A DNA stretch of 54,181 nt, from positions 1-54,181 of the forward strand of contig JAAFIN010000005.1 in assembly GCA_013297825.1 (NCBI GenBank), written 5' to 3'. Position 1 is the first letter of the stretch. The number at the start of each line of letters is the position of its first letter. The position numbers and the translations under genes were made by a program. Shown one piece after another: positions 16,142-23,914 of this stretch. The notes beneath the pieces are model-generated. The model was not told the DNA's origin and searched no databases. It worked only from the letters and a program-made list of their open reading frames with translations. The DNA is from Cytophagales bacterium (GTDB lineage Bacteria; Bacteroidota; Bacteroidia; Cytophagales; Microscillaceae).

Positions 16142-16551
16142 AAAGTTCAAAGTTTAAGGTTCAAAGTTTAAGGTTCAAAAGTTCAAAGTTCAAGGTTTAA
16201 AGTTTAAGGTTCAAAAGTTCAAGGTTTAAAGTTCAAAAATGTGTCATTCTGAAAGAATCTGGCTGTTTGGCTGTTTTTGATGTGTATCTCTGTTATCTTT
16301 TCTTTTTGCTAATTTAGAGATTATTTTAGAAAAACTATTTTTTTAGGTTAATTATTTTTCTGACACCTTTCTCCTGACATCTGATTCCTGACTACTTTGT
16401 GTTTGAAATGTTATTTTAAAATGAATTTCTAAAAAATTTGGCTTTTTTGTGAAAAAATTTAGCATAAATATTTTTTTTTATGTAAAAGTGTTTTATTTTT
16501 GTGCAAAAATTAAAATTTTGTTCCCAAAAAATATTAATACATAAAAAAACA
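16142..16551. repeat. Divergent spacer: long family C array and family D array
   Basis: About 100 bases of purine-sense family C heptads (16142-16240) abut the minus-strand start codon. A fragment reading TGTCATTCTGAAAGAATC (about 16243-16260) is the complement of one near 2988-3005, followed by two GGCTGTT words. Pyrimidine-sense family D heptads (about 16366-16395) lie before the small ORF. TATTTTTG at 16494-16501 is a possible -7 box. Confidence 0.75.
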
Positions 16552-16794
16552 ATGAATATGAATACACAAAAAAGAAAACCCTCCGCAAAATCTACCACAA
16601 AACCAAGCCTTTTGCTTGGTGCTAAATTGGGTAGTAAAACCACAAAATCCAAAAATGTAAGTGGCATCTCACACACTTCCAAAAAACGCAAAGTTTCTCC
16701 TCAAATTGAAAAAATGGGCTATTGGTGGGGACTTGGTGGAGCTGGTGGTAGTTTTATATTGGCAACTATCGCAAAACATTTTTTTGGTGTTTGA
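16552..16794 (+). CDS. Small basic protein with C-terminal membrane segment
   Basis: 80 residues from the ATG at 16552; a GTG 51 bases earlier is in frame but gives a non-conserved-looking leader. Residues 1-50 are Lys/Ser/Thr-rich and strongly basic. Residues about 55-78 (MGYWWGLGGAGGSFILATIA) form a Gly-rich hydrophobic helix. A tail-anchored membrane protein with a positively charged cytosolic arm is likely. I recognise no family, and it could be a small lineage-specific protein. Confidence 0.5.
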   Translation: MNMNTQKRKPSAKSTTKPSLLLGAKLGSKTTKSKNVSGISHTSKKRKVSPQIEKMGYWWGLGGAGGSFILATIAKHFFGV

Positions 16795-16857
16795 AAAAAC
16801 AAAAGTCTATAAAATTTGTAGAGTAGTAAGAAATTAAGTATTTTTGCAAAAAATTAG

Positions 16858-16894
16858 AAAATGATTTTATTTTGAAAAAAAATAAAATCATTTT
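16858..16894. terminator. Inverted repeat overlapping the mtnD promoter
   Basis: AAAATGATTTTATTT (16858-16872) and its exact reverse complement (16880-16894) flank a 7-base loop. It is followed by a T tract, so it can terminate the upstream small gene. The right arm ends where the -7 box begins and the left arm covers part of the -33 box, so it could also be an operator. Confidence 0.6.
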
Positions 16895-16901
16895 ATTTTT
16901 G
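16871..16901 (+). promoter_or_regulatory. Bacteroidota-type promoter for mtnD
   Basis: TTTG (16871-16874), a 19-base spacer, then TATTTTTG (16894-16901). This is an exact match to TTTG-N19-TAnnTTTG, located 83 bases before the mtnD start. Confidence 0.75.
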
Positions 16902-16936
16902 TAGGCAAATTTTACGAATTAAATGTATTTTTCTTT

Positions 16937-16984
16937 TGAACTTTTGAGCCTTAAACTTTGAACTTTTAAACCTTAAACCTAAAT
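16937..16984. repeat. Family C array in the mtnD leader
   Basis: Pyrimidine-sense CTTTTGA/CCTTAAA heptads fill the untranslated leader between the promoter and the mtnD ATG, so they are transcribed in the mRNA. Confidence 0.75.
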
Positions 16985-17515
16985 ATGGCTGTTCTCAATA
17001 TCCCAAACCAACAATTTTCTACCAGAAACCCTACTGAAATTCAAAAATTTTTGAATGATAGAGGTGTAATTTTTGAACAATGGGAAGCTAACAAACCCCT
17101 TGAAAAAACTGCTGACCAACAAACTGTAATTGATGCTTACGCACACGTTTTGTTCCCATATATGGAAAAAAATGGTTATCAAACCGTTGATGTTATCAAT
17201 ATTAACAGTGAAACCCAAAATTATGAAGCTGTAAGAGCTAAATTTTTGAGCGAACACCGCCACACAGAGGACGAAGTAAGGTTTTTTGTAGATGGACAGG
17301 GTTATTTTTGGTTTAATTTGGAAAATGAAACGCCTGTTTTCAATGTACTTTGTGAAGCTGGTGATTTGATTTCAGTGCCAAATGGTACTGCACATTGGTT
17401 TGATGCAGGCAAAGAAAATCCACACGTCAAAGCAATACGTATGTTTATTGATACATCAGGTTGGGTGCCTCATTATACTTCGTCAGGCGTGGATTTGGGT
17501 TATAATCCAAAATAA
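16985..17515 (+). CDS. mtnD: Acireductone dioxygenase
   Basis: 176 residues, full length for ARD. The cupin metal site is complete: His91, His93 and Glu97 in the HRHTEDE motif, and His137 in GTAHWFD. The enzyme oxidises acireductone in the methionine salvage pathway: the Fe form gives the keto acid precursor of methionine and formate, and the Ni form a CO-releasing off-pathway product. It acts in the cytosol. No other salvage gene (mtnA-C, mtnN) is in the window. It is probably monocistronic with its own promoter. Confidence 0.93.
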   Translation: MAVLNIPNQQFSTRNPTEIQKFLNDRGVIFEQWEANKPLEKTADQQTVIDAYAHVLFPYMEKNGYQTVDVININSETQNYEAVRAKFLSEHRHTEDEVRFFVDGQGYFWFNLENETPVFNVLCEAGDLISVPNGTAHWFDAGKENPHVKAIRMFIDTSGWVPHYTSSGVDLGYNPK

Positions 17516-17533
17516 AATTTGGATAATTAACAG

Positions 17534-17562
17534 ACTTGCCAAGTCTTGAAGACTTGGTAAGT
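17534..17562. repeat. ACTTGCCAAGTC palindrome
   Basis: ACTTGCCAAGTC, loop TTGA-like, then a near complement GACTTGGTAAGT, 19 bases after mtnD. It lacks an immediate long T tract. It is related to the stem-loop at 13739-13772 and belongs to the dispersed palindrome class. Confidence 0.65.
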
Positions 17563-17604
17563 GTAAAAAAAAATTATAATTTTTTGATATTTTTTTGAAT
17601 AATT

Positions 17605-17635
17605 TTTGTTTTTTTGAATAAAATTTGTAATTTTG
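17605..17635 (+). promoter_or_regulatory. Bacteroidota-type promoter for the DUF3127 gene
   Basis: TTTG (17605-17608), a 19-base spacer, then TAATTTTG (17628-17635). It is an exact consensus match, 69 bases before the start codon at 17705. Confidence 0.75.
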
Positions 17636-17704
17636 TGTATTAAAAAAACATTTTTTATAATAACATTTCTCTAAAAAAGAAACAAAAAAAACACTTTTAT
17701 TTTT

Positions 17705-18145
17705 ATGGCATTAGAAATGATTGGAAAATTAATCCAAAAACTTCAAGAAGAAGGTGGCGTAGGCAAAACAGGGAATAATTGGAGAAAACAAAATTTTATT
17801 TTAGAAACATTGGACGCTCAATACCCAAAAAAAATATGTTTTGAACTTTGGGGGGACAAAATAGACGTTTTGAATAGTATTGCTGATAATACTATCATTA
17901 CTGTGTTTTTTGATGTTGAATCACGTGAATATATGGGCAAATGGTATTCTGGCATAAAAGCATACAGAATTGACATAAATGGTGCATCTGTAACAGGTGG
18001 AGGCGGACAAACCCAAAATACACAACAATACAACAATAATAACGCTCAAAATAATACTGCTGCACCACGCCAAGAACCTAAAAAATTCACGCCTGCAACA
18101 GATGAATTTGCACAAGAAACCAAAACTGATGATTTACCTTTTTAA
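17705..18145 (+). CDS. DUF3127 domain protein with an SSB-like acidic tail
   Basis: 146 residues. The N-terminal about 95 residues match DUF3127, a Bacteroidota OB-fold-like domain: GKLIQKLQEEGGVG, then NWRKQNFILET, then KICFELWGDKID and VFFDVESREY. A Gly/Gln/Asn-rich disordered linker (about 98-130) leads to an acidic tail ending DDLPF. This layout copies single-stranded DNA-binding protein (OB fold, disordered linker, acidic tip ending in Pro-Phe), which recruits repair proteins. A role in DNA transactions is therefore inferred but not shown. Confidence 0.85.
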   Translation: MALEMIGKLIQKLQEEGGVGKTGNNWRKQNFILETLDAQYPKKICFELWGDKIDVLNSIADNTIITVFFDVESREYMGKWYSGIKAYRIDINGASVTGGGGQTQNTQQYNNNNAQNNTAAPRQEPKKFTPATDEFAQETKTDDLPF

Positions 18146-18148
18146 TAA

Positions 18149-18244
18149 AGTAGTCAGGAATCAGGTGTCAGTAAAAAGATAAGAAAATATCTCTTTACAT
18201 TTAAAAAAAGCAATCTTTTTAAAAAATAGATTGCTTTTTTTTTG
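18149..18244 (+). terminator. Family D heptads and terminator
   Basis: Three purine-sense family D heptads (about 18152-18174) follow the DUF3127 stop. The stem AGCAATCT with complement AGATTGCT and a nine-base T tract (about 18203-18244) is a clear intrinsic terminator. Confidence 0.8.
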
Positions 18245-18256
18245 TTAATAATACTG

Positions 18257-18289
18257 TTTGTTTTTTGTACTGTTTTTGTGTTATTTTTG
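18257..18289 (+). promoter_or_regulatory. Possible promoter for the secreted-protein pair
   Basis: TTTG (18257-18260), a 21-base spacer and TATTTTTG (18282-18289). The spacing is two bases longer than consensus. It lies 41 bases before the start at 18331. Confidence 0.5.
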
Positions 18290-18330
18290 CAGTTGGGAAA
18301 GAAGTTTTTTAACATCAACAATGGATAAAA

Positions 18331-18948
18331 ATGAATAAAATTATACTAATAATATTTTTCTGTTTTCATTTACCTTTTTATTCATATTGTCAAGAATATG
18401 AACAGATATTTAATTTTTTGTTTCAAAAAAAAGCTAAAAAAACTGATTTACATATAAAAACAATAGAAAAAAAGACTTTTTTAAAACAAAATTATATTTA
18501 TGAAAAATTTTTTAATGATAGTTTAGTTTTACAGGATGTTGCAAAATTTGAATATGTTGGCTTTCAAAATGTATCAGAAATGGATTTTATAACATTGTCA
18601 TACAATACAGATGTTAATTCTATTTATCAACACATTCTTAATACTTTTACTACAACAAATATTAGAAGTAATATTAAACAAGATTGGGATTTATTAAAAA
18701 ATGGATTATTTATTTTTTTAGATATAAAAAGAAAAAAAATTATTTTATCAACTGCACGTTTTATGGAATTTGGGCATATTTATAGGAAAACATTTGACAA
18801 AAATTACGAAAAACTATTAAAAAATAATATTAATTTTTTAGGAGATAAATTTCTTATAATACAAAGTATGAATGAAAATTCTCCCATTACAGAAATTTTA
18901 TTTTCAGAAAAATTAATTAAAACTTGGTATTCCACAGATAGAAAATGA
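18331..18948 (+). CDS. Secreted protein of unknown function
   Basis: 205 residues with a signal peptide ending YSYCQ near residue 21; the cysteine there could also act as a lipobox. The mature part is Lys/Asn/Ile/Phe-rich, with no recognised motif. Codon use is extreme even for this genome, dominated by TTA, ATA and AAA. Together with the next gene, this suggests a recently acquired or fast-evolving pair. The spacer to the next gene is only 58 bases, so an operon is likely. Confidence 0.6.
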   Translation: MNKIILIIFFCFHLPFYSYCQEYEQIFNFLFQKKAKKTDLHIKTIEKKTFLKQNYIYEKFFNDSLVLQDVAKFEYVGFQNVSEMDFITLSYNTDVNSIYQHILNTFTTTNIRSNIKQDWDLLKNGLFIFLDIKRKKIILSTARFMEFGHIYRKTFDKNYEKLLKNNINFLGDKFLIIQSMNENSPITEILFSEKLIKTWYSTDRK

Positions 18949-19006
18949 TTTTTATTTTTATGGTTGGAAAACATTTTTTAATCTCAAACAAAAACATGAA
19001 AAGAAA

Positions 19007-19633
19007 ATGAAAAGAAACAACAAAATACAAAAAAAAATTATTCTTATTTTGTGCTTTTTAATGAATAGCTTGTGTTTATTTGCTCAAAACAATAAATTGA
19101 AAAAGAATGACAATATTAGAATAAAAAAGATTTTAACACACCTTTCTTTCATTCAAGAAATTCAAAATAAAAGTATTTTTAATTTTATATCCACACAACA
19201 AATAGATAGAAAAAAAAGGATATTTTCTTTGGAATTTGAAAGTAAAATCAACGAAAAAAGAAACTCTTTTAAACACAGAATGCAGTATGATACAAATAGT
19301 AAATTAATGGTTGAAATTAATTTTTCAAATGATGTTATAAATTCTCAATTTTGTGATTCAGTACGCATAAATAAAGATGAACTTCATAAATTGAATAATA
19401 TTTTAGAAATAAATAAATTGGTAGATGTTTATGTAGCAAAAGATGATTTTGGTACTCGCATACGAGTTGTTTATAAAGAAAGATTTATAAATTATTATTA
19501 TTATGAATTTTTTTTATTGAATACCAAAATTATGAACGAACAAGAGAATGAAATAAAAAAAAGGTTTAAAGATATGATTTGGTTAGATACACATTTAGTT
19601 GTTAATAAAGGAAAAGGCGTATTTTTAGACTAA
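19007..19633 (+). CDS. Secreted protein of unknown function, partner of the preceding gene
   Basis: 208 residues. The signal peptide has a basic start (MKRNNKIQKK), a hydrophobic core and a LFAQ cleavage site near residue 28. The mature part is charged and AT-rich in codon use like its neighbour. A short YYYYEFFLL strand and a final hydrophobic patch are visible but match nothing I know. It is probably co-transcribed with the preceding gene. Confidence 0.6.
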   Translation: MKRNNKIQKKIILILCFLMNSLCLFAQNNKLKKNDNIRIKKILTHLSFIQEIQNKSIFNFISTQQIDRKKRIFSLEFESKINEKRNSFKHRMQYDTNSKLMVEINFSNDVINSQFCDSVRINKDELHKLNNILEINKLVDVYVAKDDFGTRIRVVYKERFINYYYYEFFLLNTKIMNEQENEIKKRFKDMIWLDTHLVVNKGKGVFLD

Positions 19634-19699
19634 TTTATTTAAAACCACAATCAAAAAAACTAACAAAAACTTATCTCAATTAGCAATCAAAAACACATT

Positions 19700-19734
19700 C
19701 TTAATTCCTAATTCCCAATTCTTAATTAAATCGT
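19700..19734. repeat. Family A array in the dehydrogenase leader
   Basis: Pyrimidine-sense AATTCCT/AATTCCC/AATTCTT heptads end 10 bases before the dehydrogenase ATG, as at rpiB. Confidence 0.75.
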
Positions 19735-21024
19735 ATGTATCAACAAATTATAGAAAAAAAATATCCTGTCGCACTTGTAGGATTAGGTTATGTAGGCTTG
19801 CCTATTGCATTAGCATTTGCAAAAAAAGTAAAAGTAATAGGTTTTGACATTAGTCAGCCAAAAATTGACCTACTTAATCAACAAATTGACCCAAGTGGCG
19901 AAGTAGAAAAACACGAATTTGAAGGTTGTGATATTCTATTTTCTGCCCAAAAAGAACAACTTAAAGAAGCTCGCTTTTTTATTGTTGCAGTGCCTACGCC
20001 TATTGATGAAAGCCTTAACCCTGATTTGAAACCGCTCCTTTCTGCCTCCAAAACAGTAGGGCAAGTATTAAAAAAAGGGGATTATGTGGTGTTTGAATCT
20101 ACGGTTTATCCTGGTTGTACCGAAGAAGATTGTATTCCTGTGTTGGAAAGAGAATCTGGTTTGAAGTACAATGTGGATTTTAAAGTAGGTTATTCGCCTG
20201 AACGCATCAATCCAGGCGACAAACAACATACATTGGCATCTATTGTAAAAGTGGTGTCGGGAGGTGATGCAGAATCTGCGGAAGAAATTGCCAAAACCTA
20301 CGAGCTTGTGGTAGAGGCAGGCGTGCATAGAGCGTCTTCTATCAAAGTTGCAGAAGCTGCAAAAATCATTGAAAACACCCAAAGGGACTTAAATATTGCC
20401 CTGATGAACGAACTTTCTATGATTTTCCAGCGATTAGGCATCAATACATACGAAGTATTGGAAGCTGCAGGAACAAAATGGAATTTTTTAAAATTCACGC
20501 CTGGATTGGTTGGAGGGCATTGTATAGGTGTAGACCCTTATTACCTTACTTACAAATCCAAACAACTTGGACACAATCCTACCGTGATTTTGAGCGGTAG
20601 AAATACCAATGATGGTATGGGTGCGTATGTGGCACAACACACGATTAAGCAAATCGTAAGGGCAGGAAGGAGTTTAGAAAATCCAAAAGTTCTTGTAATG
20701 GGAATTACCTTTAAAGAAAATGTAAAAGACATTCGCAATTCAAAAGTAGTGGATATTATCAAAGAATTACAAGATTTTCGTGTAAAAGTTGATATTATTG
20801 ACCCACACGCTGATACACACGAATTGCAACACGAATATAATCTTTCGCTTGCAGAAAATATCGCAGATGATTATGATGCGGTTATTGTGGCAGTAAATCA
20901 CAAAGAATATTTGGGTTTAGATGAAAATTATTTCAAAAAAATTACCAAAGAAAATGCAATTTTGGTAGATATTAAAGGCATTTATCGCCATAATATCAAA
21001 AATATTCCTTATTGGAGTCTTTAA
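19735..21024 (+). CDS. Nucleotide-sugar dehydrogenase (UDP-HexNAc/UDP-glucose 6-dehydrogenase type)
   Basis: 429 residues. The N-terminal Rossmann motif GLGYVGLPIALAFA (about residues 16-29), the central dimerisation domain and the C-terminal UDP-binding domain are all present. The nucleophile is Cys263 in GGHCIGVDPYYL. The sequence GITFKENVKDIRNSKV marks the C-terminal half. The overall pattern is closest to the TviB/WbpO/WbpA branch, which oxidises UDP-N-acetylhexosamines to uronic acids for capsule or LPS, but UDP-glucose cannot be excluded by eye. A link with the sugar transferase at 14937 is possible; no glycosyltransferases adjoin it. Confidence 0.88.
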   Translation: MYQQIIEKKYPVALVGLGYVGLPIALAFAKKVKVIGFDISQPKIDLLNQQIDPSGEVEKHEFEGCDILFSAQKEQLKEARFFIVAVPTPIDESLNPDLKPLLSASKTVGQVLKKGDYVVFESTVYPGCTEEDCIPVLERESGLKYNVDFKVGYSPERINPGDKQHTLASIVKVVSGGDAESAEEIAKTYELVVEAGVHRASSIKVAEAAKIIENTQRDLNIALMNELSMIFQRLGINTYEVLEAAGTKWNFLKFTPGLVGGHCIGVDPYYLTYKSKQLGHNPTVILSGRNTNDGMGAYVAQHTIKQIVRAGRSLENPKVLVMGITFKENVKDIRNSKVVDIIKELQDFRVKVDIIDPHADTHELQHEYNLSLAENIADDYDAVIVAVNHKEYLGLDENYFKKITKENAILVDIKGIYRHNIKNIPYWSL

Positions 21025-21457
21025 AAGTTGAAGGTTCAAAGTTTAAGGTTCAAAAGTCAAAGTTTAAATTTTATTTTAAACTTTGACTTTTTTGTTTTTT
21101 TTGTAAGAGTTCTATTGGACTTAATAAGTATAAATTGTATCTATTTTTGCGGATAAATTTTGAAAACTGACACCTTTTCCCTTATACCTTATTCCTGACA
21201 CCTTTCCCCTTTCCCCTTTCCCTTTCTCCTGACACCTTTCCCCTTATTATTTCCCCTTTTTCTAAAAATAAAATAAAATTCTAATTTTGGGAAAAAAGTA
21301 AGTGTATAAACCAAATAAAAAAATAAAAAAGCATTGATTATCAATGCGTTATATAAATTGGTGTAATTGTAGCACTTCATTTTAACATAAAAATAACATA
21401 AAATTTTTAATTTCAAAAATAATAATTTTTCAAAAATAATATATTCAATTACCTACT
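21025..21457. repeat. Spacer with family C, family D and a GCATTGAT palindrome
   Basis: 433 bases without a gene. Purine-sense family C heptads (about 21028-21064) overlap a TTTAAACTTTGAC complement, forming a stem. Pyrimidine-sense family D heptads mixed with CTTTCCC units occupy about 21168-21250. A 17-base palindrome, GCATTGATTATCAATGC, lies at 21331-21347, and an identical one follows the next gene. Confidence 0.75.
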
Positions 21458-21904
21458 ATGACCGCAGAATATATACAAAAATGGGAAGACTATGCAAAAA
21501 ATTCCCTTTCACAATATTATACCAACCCAAAAAAATTACACAATTTTAGATTTTTGGTGGTTGAAGATAATGAACTTTATCAACTCCTTACAAAACAAGT
21601 CCTTGAAGCGTGGGGCGGTGAAGTGATTTTGGCTGATGATGGACAAAAATGTCTTGATATTCTCAAACAACAAAAAATAGACCTTGTACTAATGGATATG
21701 CAAATGCCTGTTCTTTCAGGTTGGGAAGCTACAAAACAAATTCGCCAAAATATGCAAATGGATTTGCCTATTATCGCCCTCACTGCAAGCAAAACAGCAG
21801 AAGAAGAAGCTCGCGGATTGGAAAGTGGTGTGAATTTCTATCTCAATAAACCTTTTGATAGACAAGACCTTTGGCAAAAAATTACGTATTTGCTTGTGAA
21901 ATAA
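21458..21904 (+). CDS. Stand-alone response regulator receiver protein
   Basis: 148 residues. After an N-terminal helix of about 30 residues comes a complete receiver domain: the acidic pair in VVEDNE, phospho-acceptor Asp in LVLMDMQMP, Thr in ALTAS and Lys in LNKPF. There is no output domain, so it likely acts as a phosphorelay or protein-interaction (CheY/Spo0F-like) module; sequence style (DMQMP, SGWEATKQIR) resembles receiver domains of hybrid kinases. No kinase adjoins; the nearest is the DISM/PAS kinase at 29344. The gene sits between two identical 17-base palindromes. Confidence 0.88.
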   Translation: MTAEYIQKWEDYAKNSLSQYYTNPKKLHNFRFLVVEDNELYQLLTKQVLEAWGGEVILADDGQKCLDILKQQKIDLVLMDMQMPVLSGWEATKQIRQNMQMDLPIIALTASKTAEEEARGLESGVNFYLNKPFDRQDLWQKITYLLVK

Positions 21905-21908
21905 ATAC

Positions 21909-22330
21909 CAACAGACTTCAGTCTATTGTATAATAAAAACCCAATAATTTTTTTAAAATTTATTGGGTTTTTTGTTTTTTTTCATAAAATTTTATTATTC
22001 AAAAATACATTTCTAATCCTTTTAGAAAAAGGTTTTTCCAAATAATATTTGGTAAATAATTTTTATTTTTTAATTTTAAGAAAACTTAACAAAAACTTAA
22101 TATTGGCTAACGCATTGATTATCAATGCATTAAGATAAAAAAAAGTCATATTTTGGCATTTTTGTATTATTTCAAAAATAAATATTTGGTAGTAATAAGG
22201 TTTGTAATTTAATTTTACAAAAAAAAAGTCTTGTAATTGTTTTTTTAAGGAAAAAAAACATAAAAAAATACCATTACAAAATTTTTTATCAAATCAATAA
22301 AAATTATAAACCTAACACATATCCCATTTT
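21909..22330. terminator. Terminator and palindromes in a 426-base spacer
   Basis: AGACTTCAGTCT (a small palindrome) follows the receiver gene. The stem AAACCCAATAA with its complement and T tract (21936-21973) is a clear terminator. The 17-base palindrome GCATTGATTATCAATGC recurs at 22112-22128. The remainder to the PiT start is AT-rich, with no recognised feature. Confidence 0.75.
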
Positions 22331-23755
22331 ATGTTTGGATTGGAAATAGGTCTTGCATCACTTTTGGTGCTTTGTTTGGTAGCGGTATTCGCTTTTGAAT
22401 TTATCAACGGTTTTCACGATACCGCCAACGCAGTCGCAACTGTCATATACACCAATTCTTTGCCTGCTCGCTGGGCGGTGTTATTATCAGGTTTTCTAAA
22501 CTTTTTAGGGGTACTCACAGGAGGAATAGGCGTAGCAATGAGTGTGGTATATCTCTTGCCTTCTGACGCAATTATGGATAGCAATATGGCTCAAAGCGTT
22601 GCTATGATTTTAGCACTTTTATTTACTGCTATTGCTTGGAATTTGGGAACGTGGTATTATGGCATACCTTGTTCAAGTTCGCATACATTGATAGGGTCTA
22701 TTTTGGGTGTTGGTTTGGCTTACAGTTTTATGAAAGGTGATATAAGCAGTATGAATTGGGGCAAAGCCTCTGAAATAGGAATTTCACTTTTGGTTTCGCC
22801 TGTGGTTGGTTTTTTACTTACTTTCTTTTTGGTTTATTTATTAAAACAACTTGTAGTAAGTTATGGCAAAAGGATAGAAGCTAATATTTTATTCACAGAA
22901 CCAGACAAAAAAACACCTCCGCCATTTTTTATACGTGCTTTATTGGTGCTTACGTGTTCAGGCGTGAGTTTTTCACACGGTTCTAATGATGGACAAAAAG
23001 GCGTTGGGCTTGTAATGTTAGTTTTGATATGTTTTGCTCCTGCGTATTTTGCACTTCAAAATAACAACAATCCGCATATTATTCACAATGACGTGGTAAA
23101 AGTCGCAACTATTATCAATACATTGGACGAAAATAAAATCAAAGACCAAAAAAACAAAAAACTACTTTTGGATTGCAGGGAAAAAATAACACAAACTGCA
23201 GTAATTTTGACCAATTCTTTTGCAAAATCAAATATTGCTGAAAATGACAGACTTGTTGTAAGAAAAAATATTTTGATGTTGAATAAATTAGAAAAAAATA
23301 TTGATAGTTTTGAAATATCAAAAAATGATAAATCTTCCCTCAAAAAAAATATAAAGGCTATCAAATCGCATATTGAATATGCGCCTATGTGGGTTATTAT
23401 GATGATTTCTTTGGCTTTGGGCATTGGAACTACAATCGGTTGGAAAAGAATTGTGGAAACAATAGGCGAAAAAATTGGTAAAAACCACCTTACTTATGCA
23501 CAAGGTGCTTCCTCTGAATTGGTTGCTGCGAGTACAATAACGATTAGTACGCTTATTAGCTTGCCTGTGAGTACAACGCATATTTTGTCGTCAGGTATTG
23601 CTGGTAGTATGGTGGCACAAGGCGGTATCAATAACCTTCAAAGCAAAACCCTCAAAAATATCTTGCTTGCGTGGGTGCTTACATTGCCTGTATGTATTGT
23701 GGGTGCTGCGAGTTTGTTTTTTGCGATAAAACAATTACTTGAAAATATTTTGTAA
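22331..23755 (+). CDS. pit: Inorganic phosphate transporter, PiT family
   Basis: 474 residues with about ten to twelve membrane helices in two inverted halves. The two PiT signature loops are present: GFHDTANAVAT near residue 28 and SHGSNDGQKGVG near residue 218. A central soluble loop (about 245-345, rich in Lys/Asn) interrupts the membrane domain and is longer than in small PiT proteins. The family imports phosphate as a metal-phosphate complex driven by protons or sodium. No PhoU-like partner (DUF47) is adjacent, which is unusual because they often pair. Confidence 0.92.
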   Translation: MFGLEIGLASLLVLCLVAVFAFEFINGFHDTANAVATVIYTNSLPARWAVLLSGFLNFLGVLTGGIGVAMSVVYLLPSDAIMDSNMAQSVAMILALLFTAIAWNLGTWYYGIPCSSSHTLIGSILGVGLAYSFMKGDISSMNWGKASEIGISLLVSPVVGFLLTFFLVYLLKQLVVSYGKRIEANILFTEPDKKTPPPFFIRALLVLTCSGVSFSHGSNDGQKGVGLVMLVLICFAPAYFALQNNNNPHIIHNDVVKVATIINTLDENKIKDQKNKKLLLDCREKITQTAVILTNSFAKSNIAENDRLVVRKNILMLNKLEKNIDSFEISKNDKSSLKKNIKAIKSHIEYAPMWVIMMISLALGIGTTIGWKRIVETIGEKIGKNHLTYAQGASSELVAASTITISTLISLPVSTTHILSSGIAGSMVAQGGINNLQSKTLKNILLAWVLTLPVCIVGAASLFFAIKQLLENIL

Positions 23756-23849
23756 AAAGTAGAAAGTAATCAGTAGAAAGTAATCAGGTATCAGTACAAA
23801 ATTAAAATAAAAAAAACCTTTAAAATACTTAAATTTTAAAGGTTTTTTT
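23756..23849 (+). terminator. Family D heptads and terminator after pit
   Basis: Degenerate purine-sense family D heptads (about 23760-23797) are followed by the stem AAACCTTTAAAAT, loop ACTTA, complement and a T tract (23811-23849). Confidence 0.8.
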
Positions 23850-23878
23850 GTTTTTTAGGAAAAATGGTTGTTTATTTT

Positions 23879-23886
23879 TATTTTTG
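23879..23886 (+). promoter_or_regulatory. Possible -7 element for the AAA/DUF3226 pair
   Basis: TATTTTTG lies 28 bases before the ATPase start codon and matches TAnnTTTG. No TTTG is found at the right distance upstream, so support is limited. Confidence 0.4.
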
Positions 23887-23914
23887 TAAAAAAAACAATT
23901 TTTAAGAATAAATT

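Noticed and set aside
21331-22128. Insertion sequence around the receiver gene
   Set aside because: No transposase; the palindromes are short and internally symmetric, not typical IS ends.
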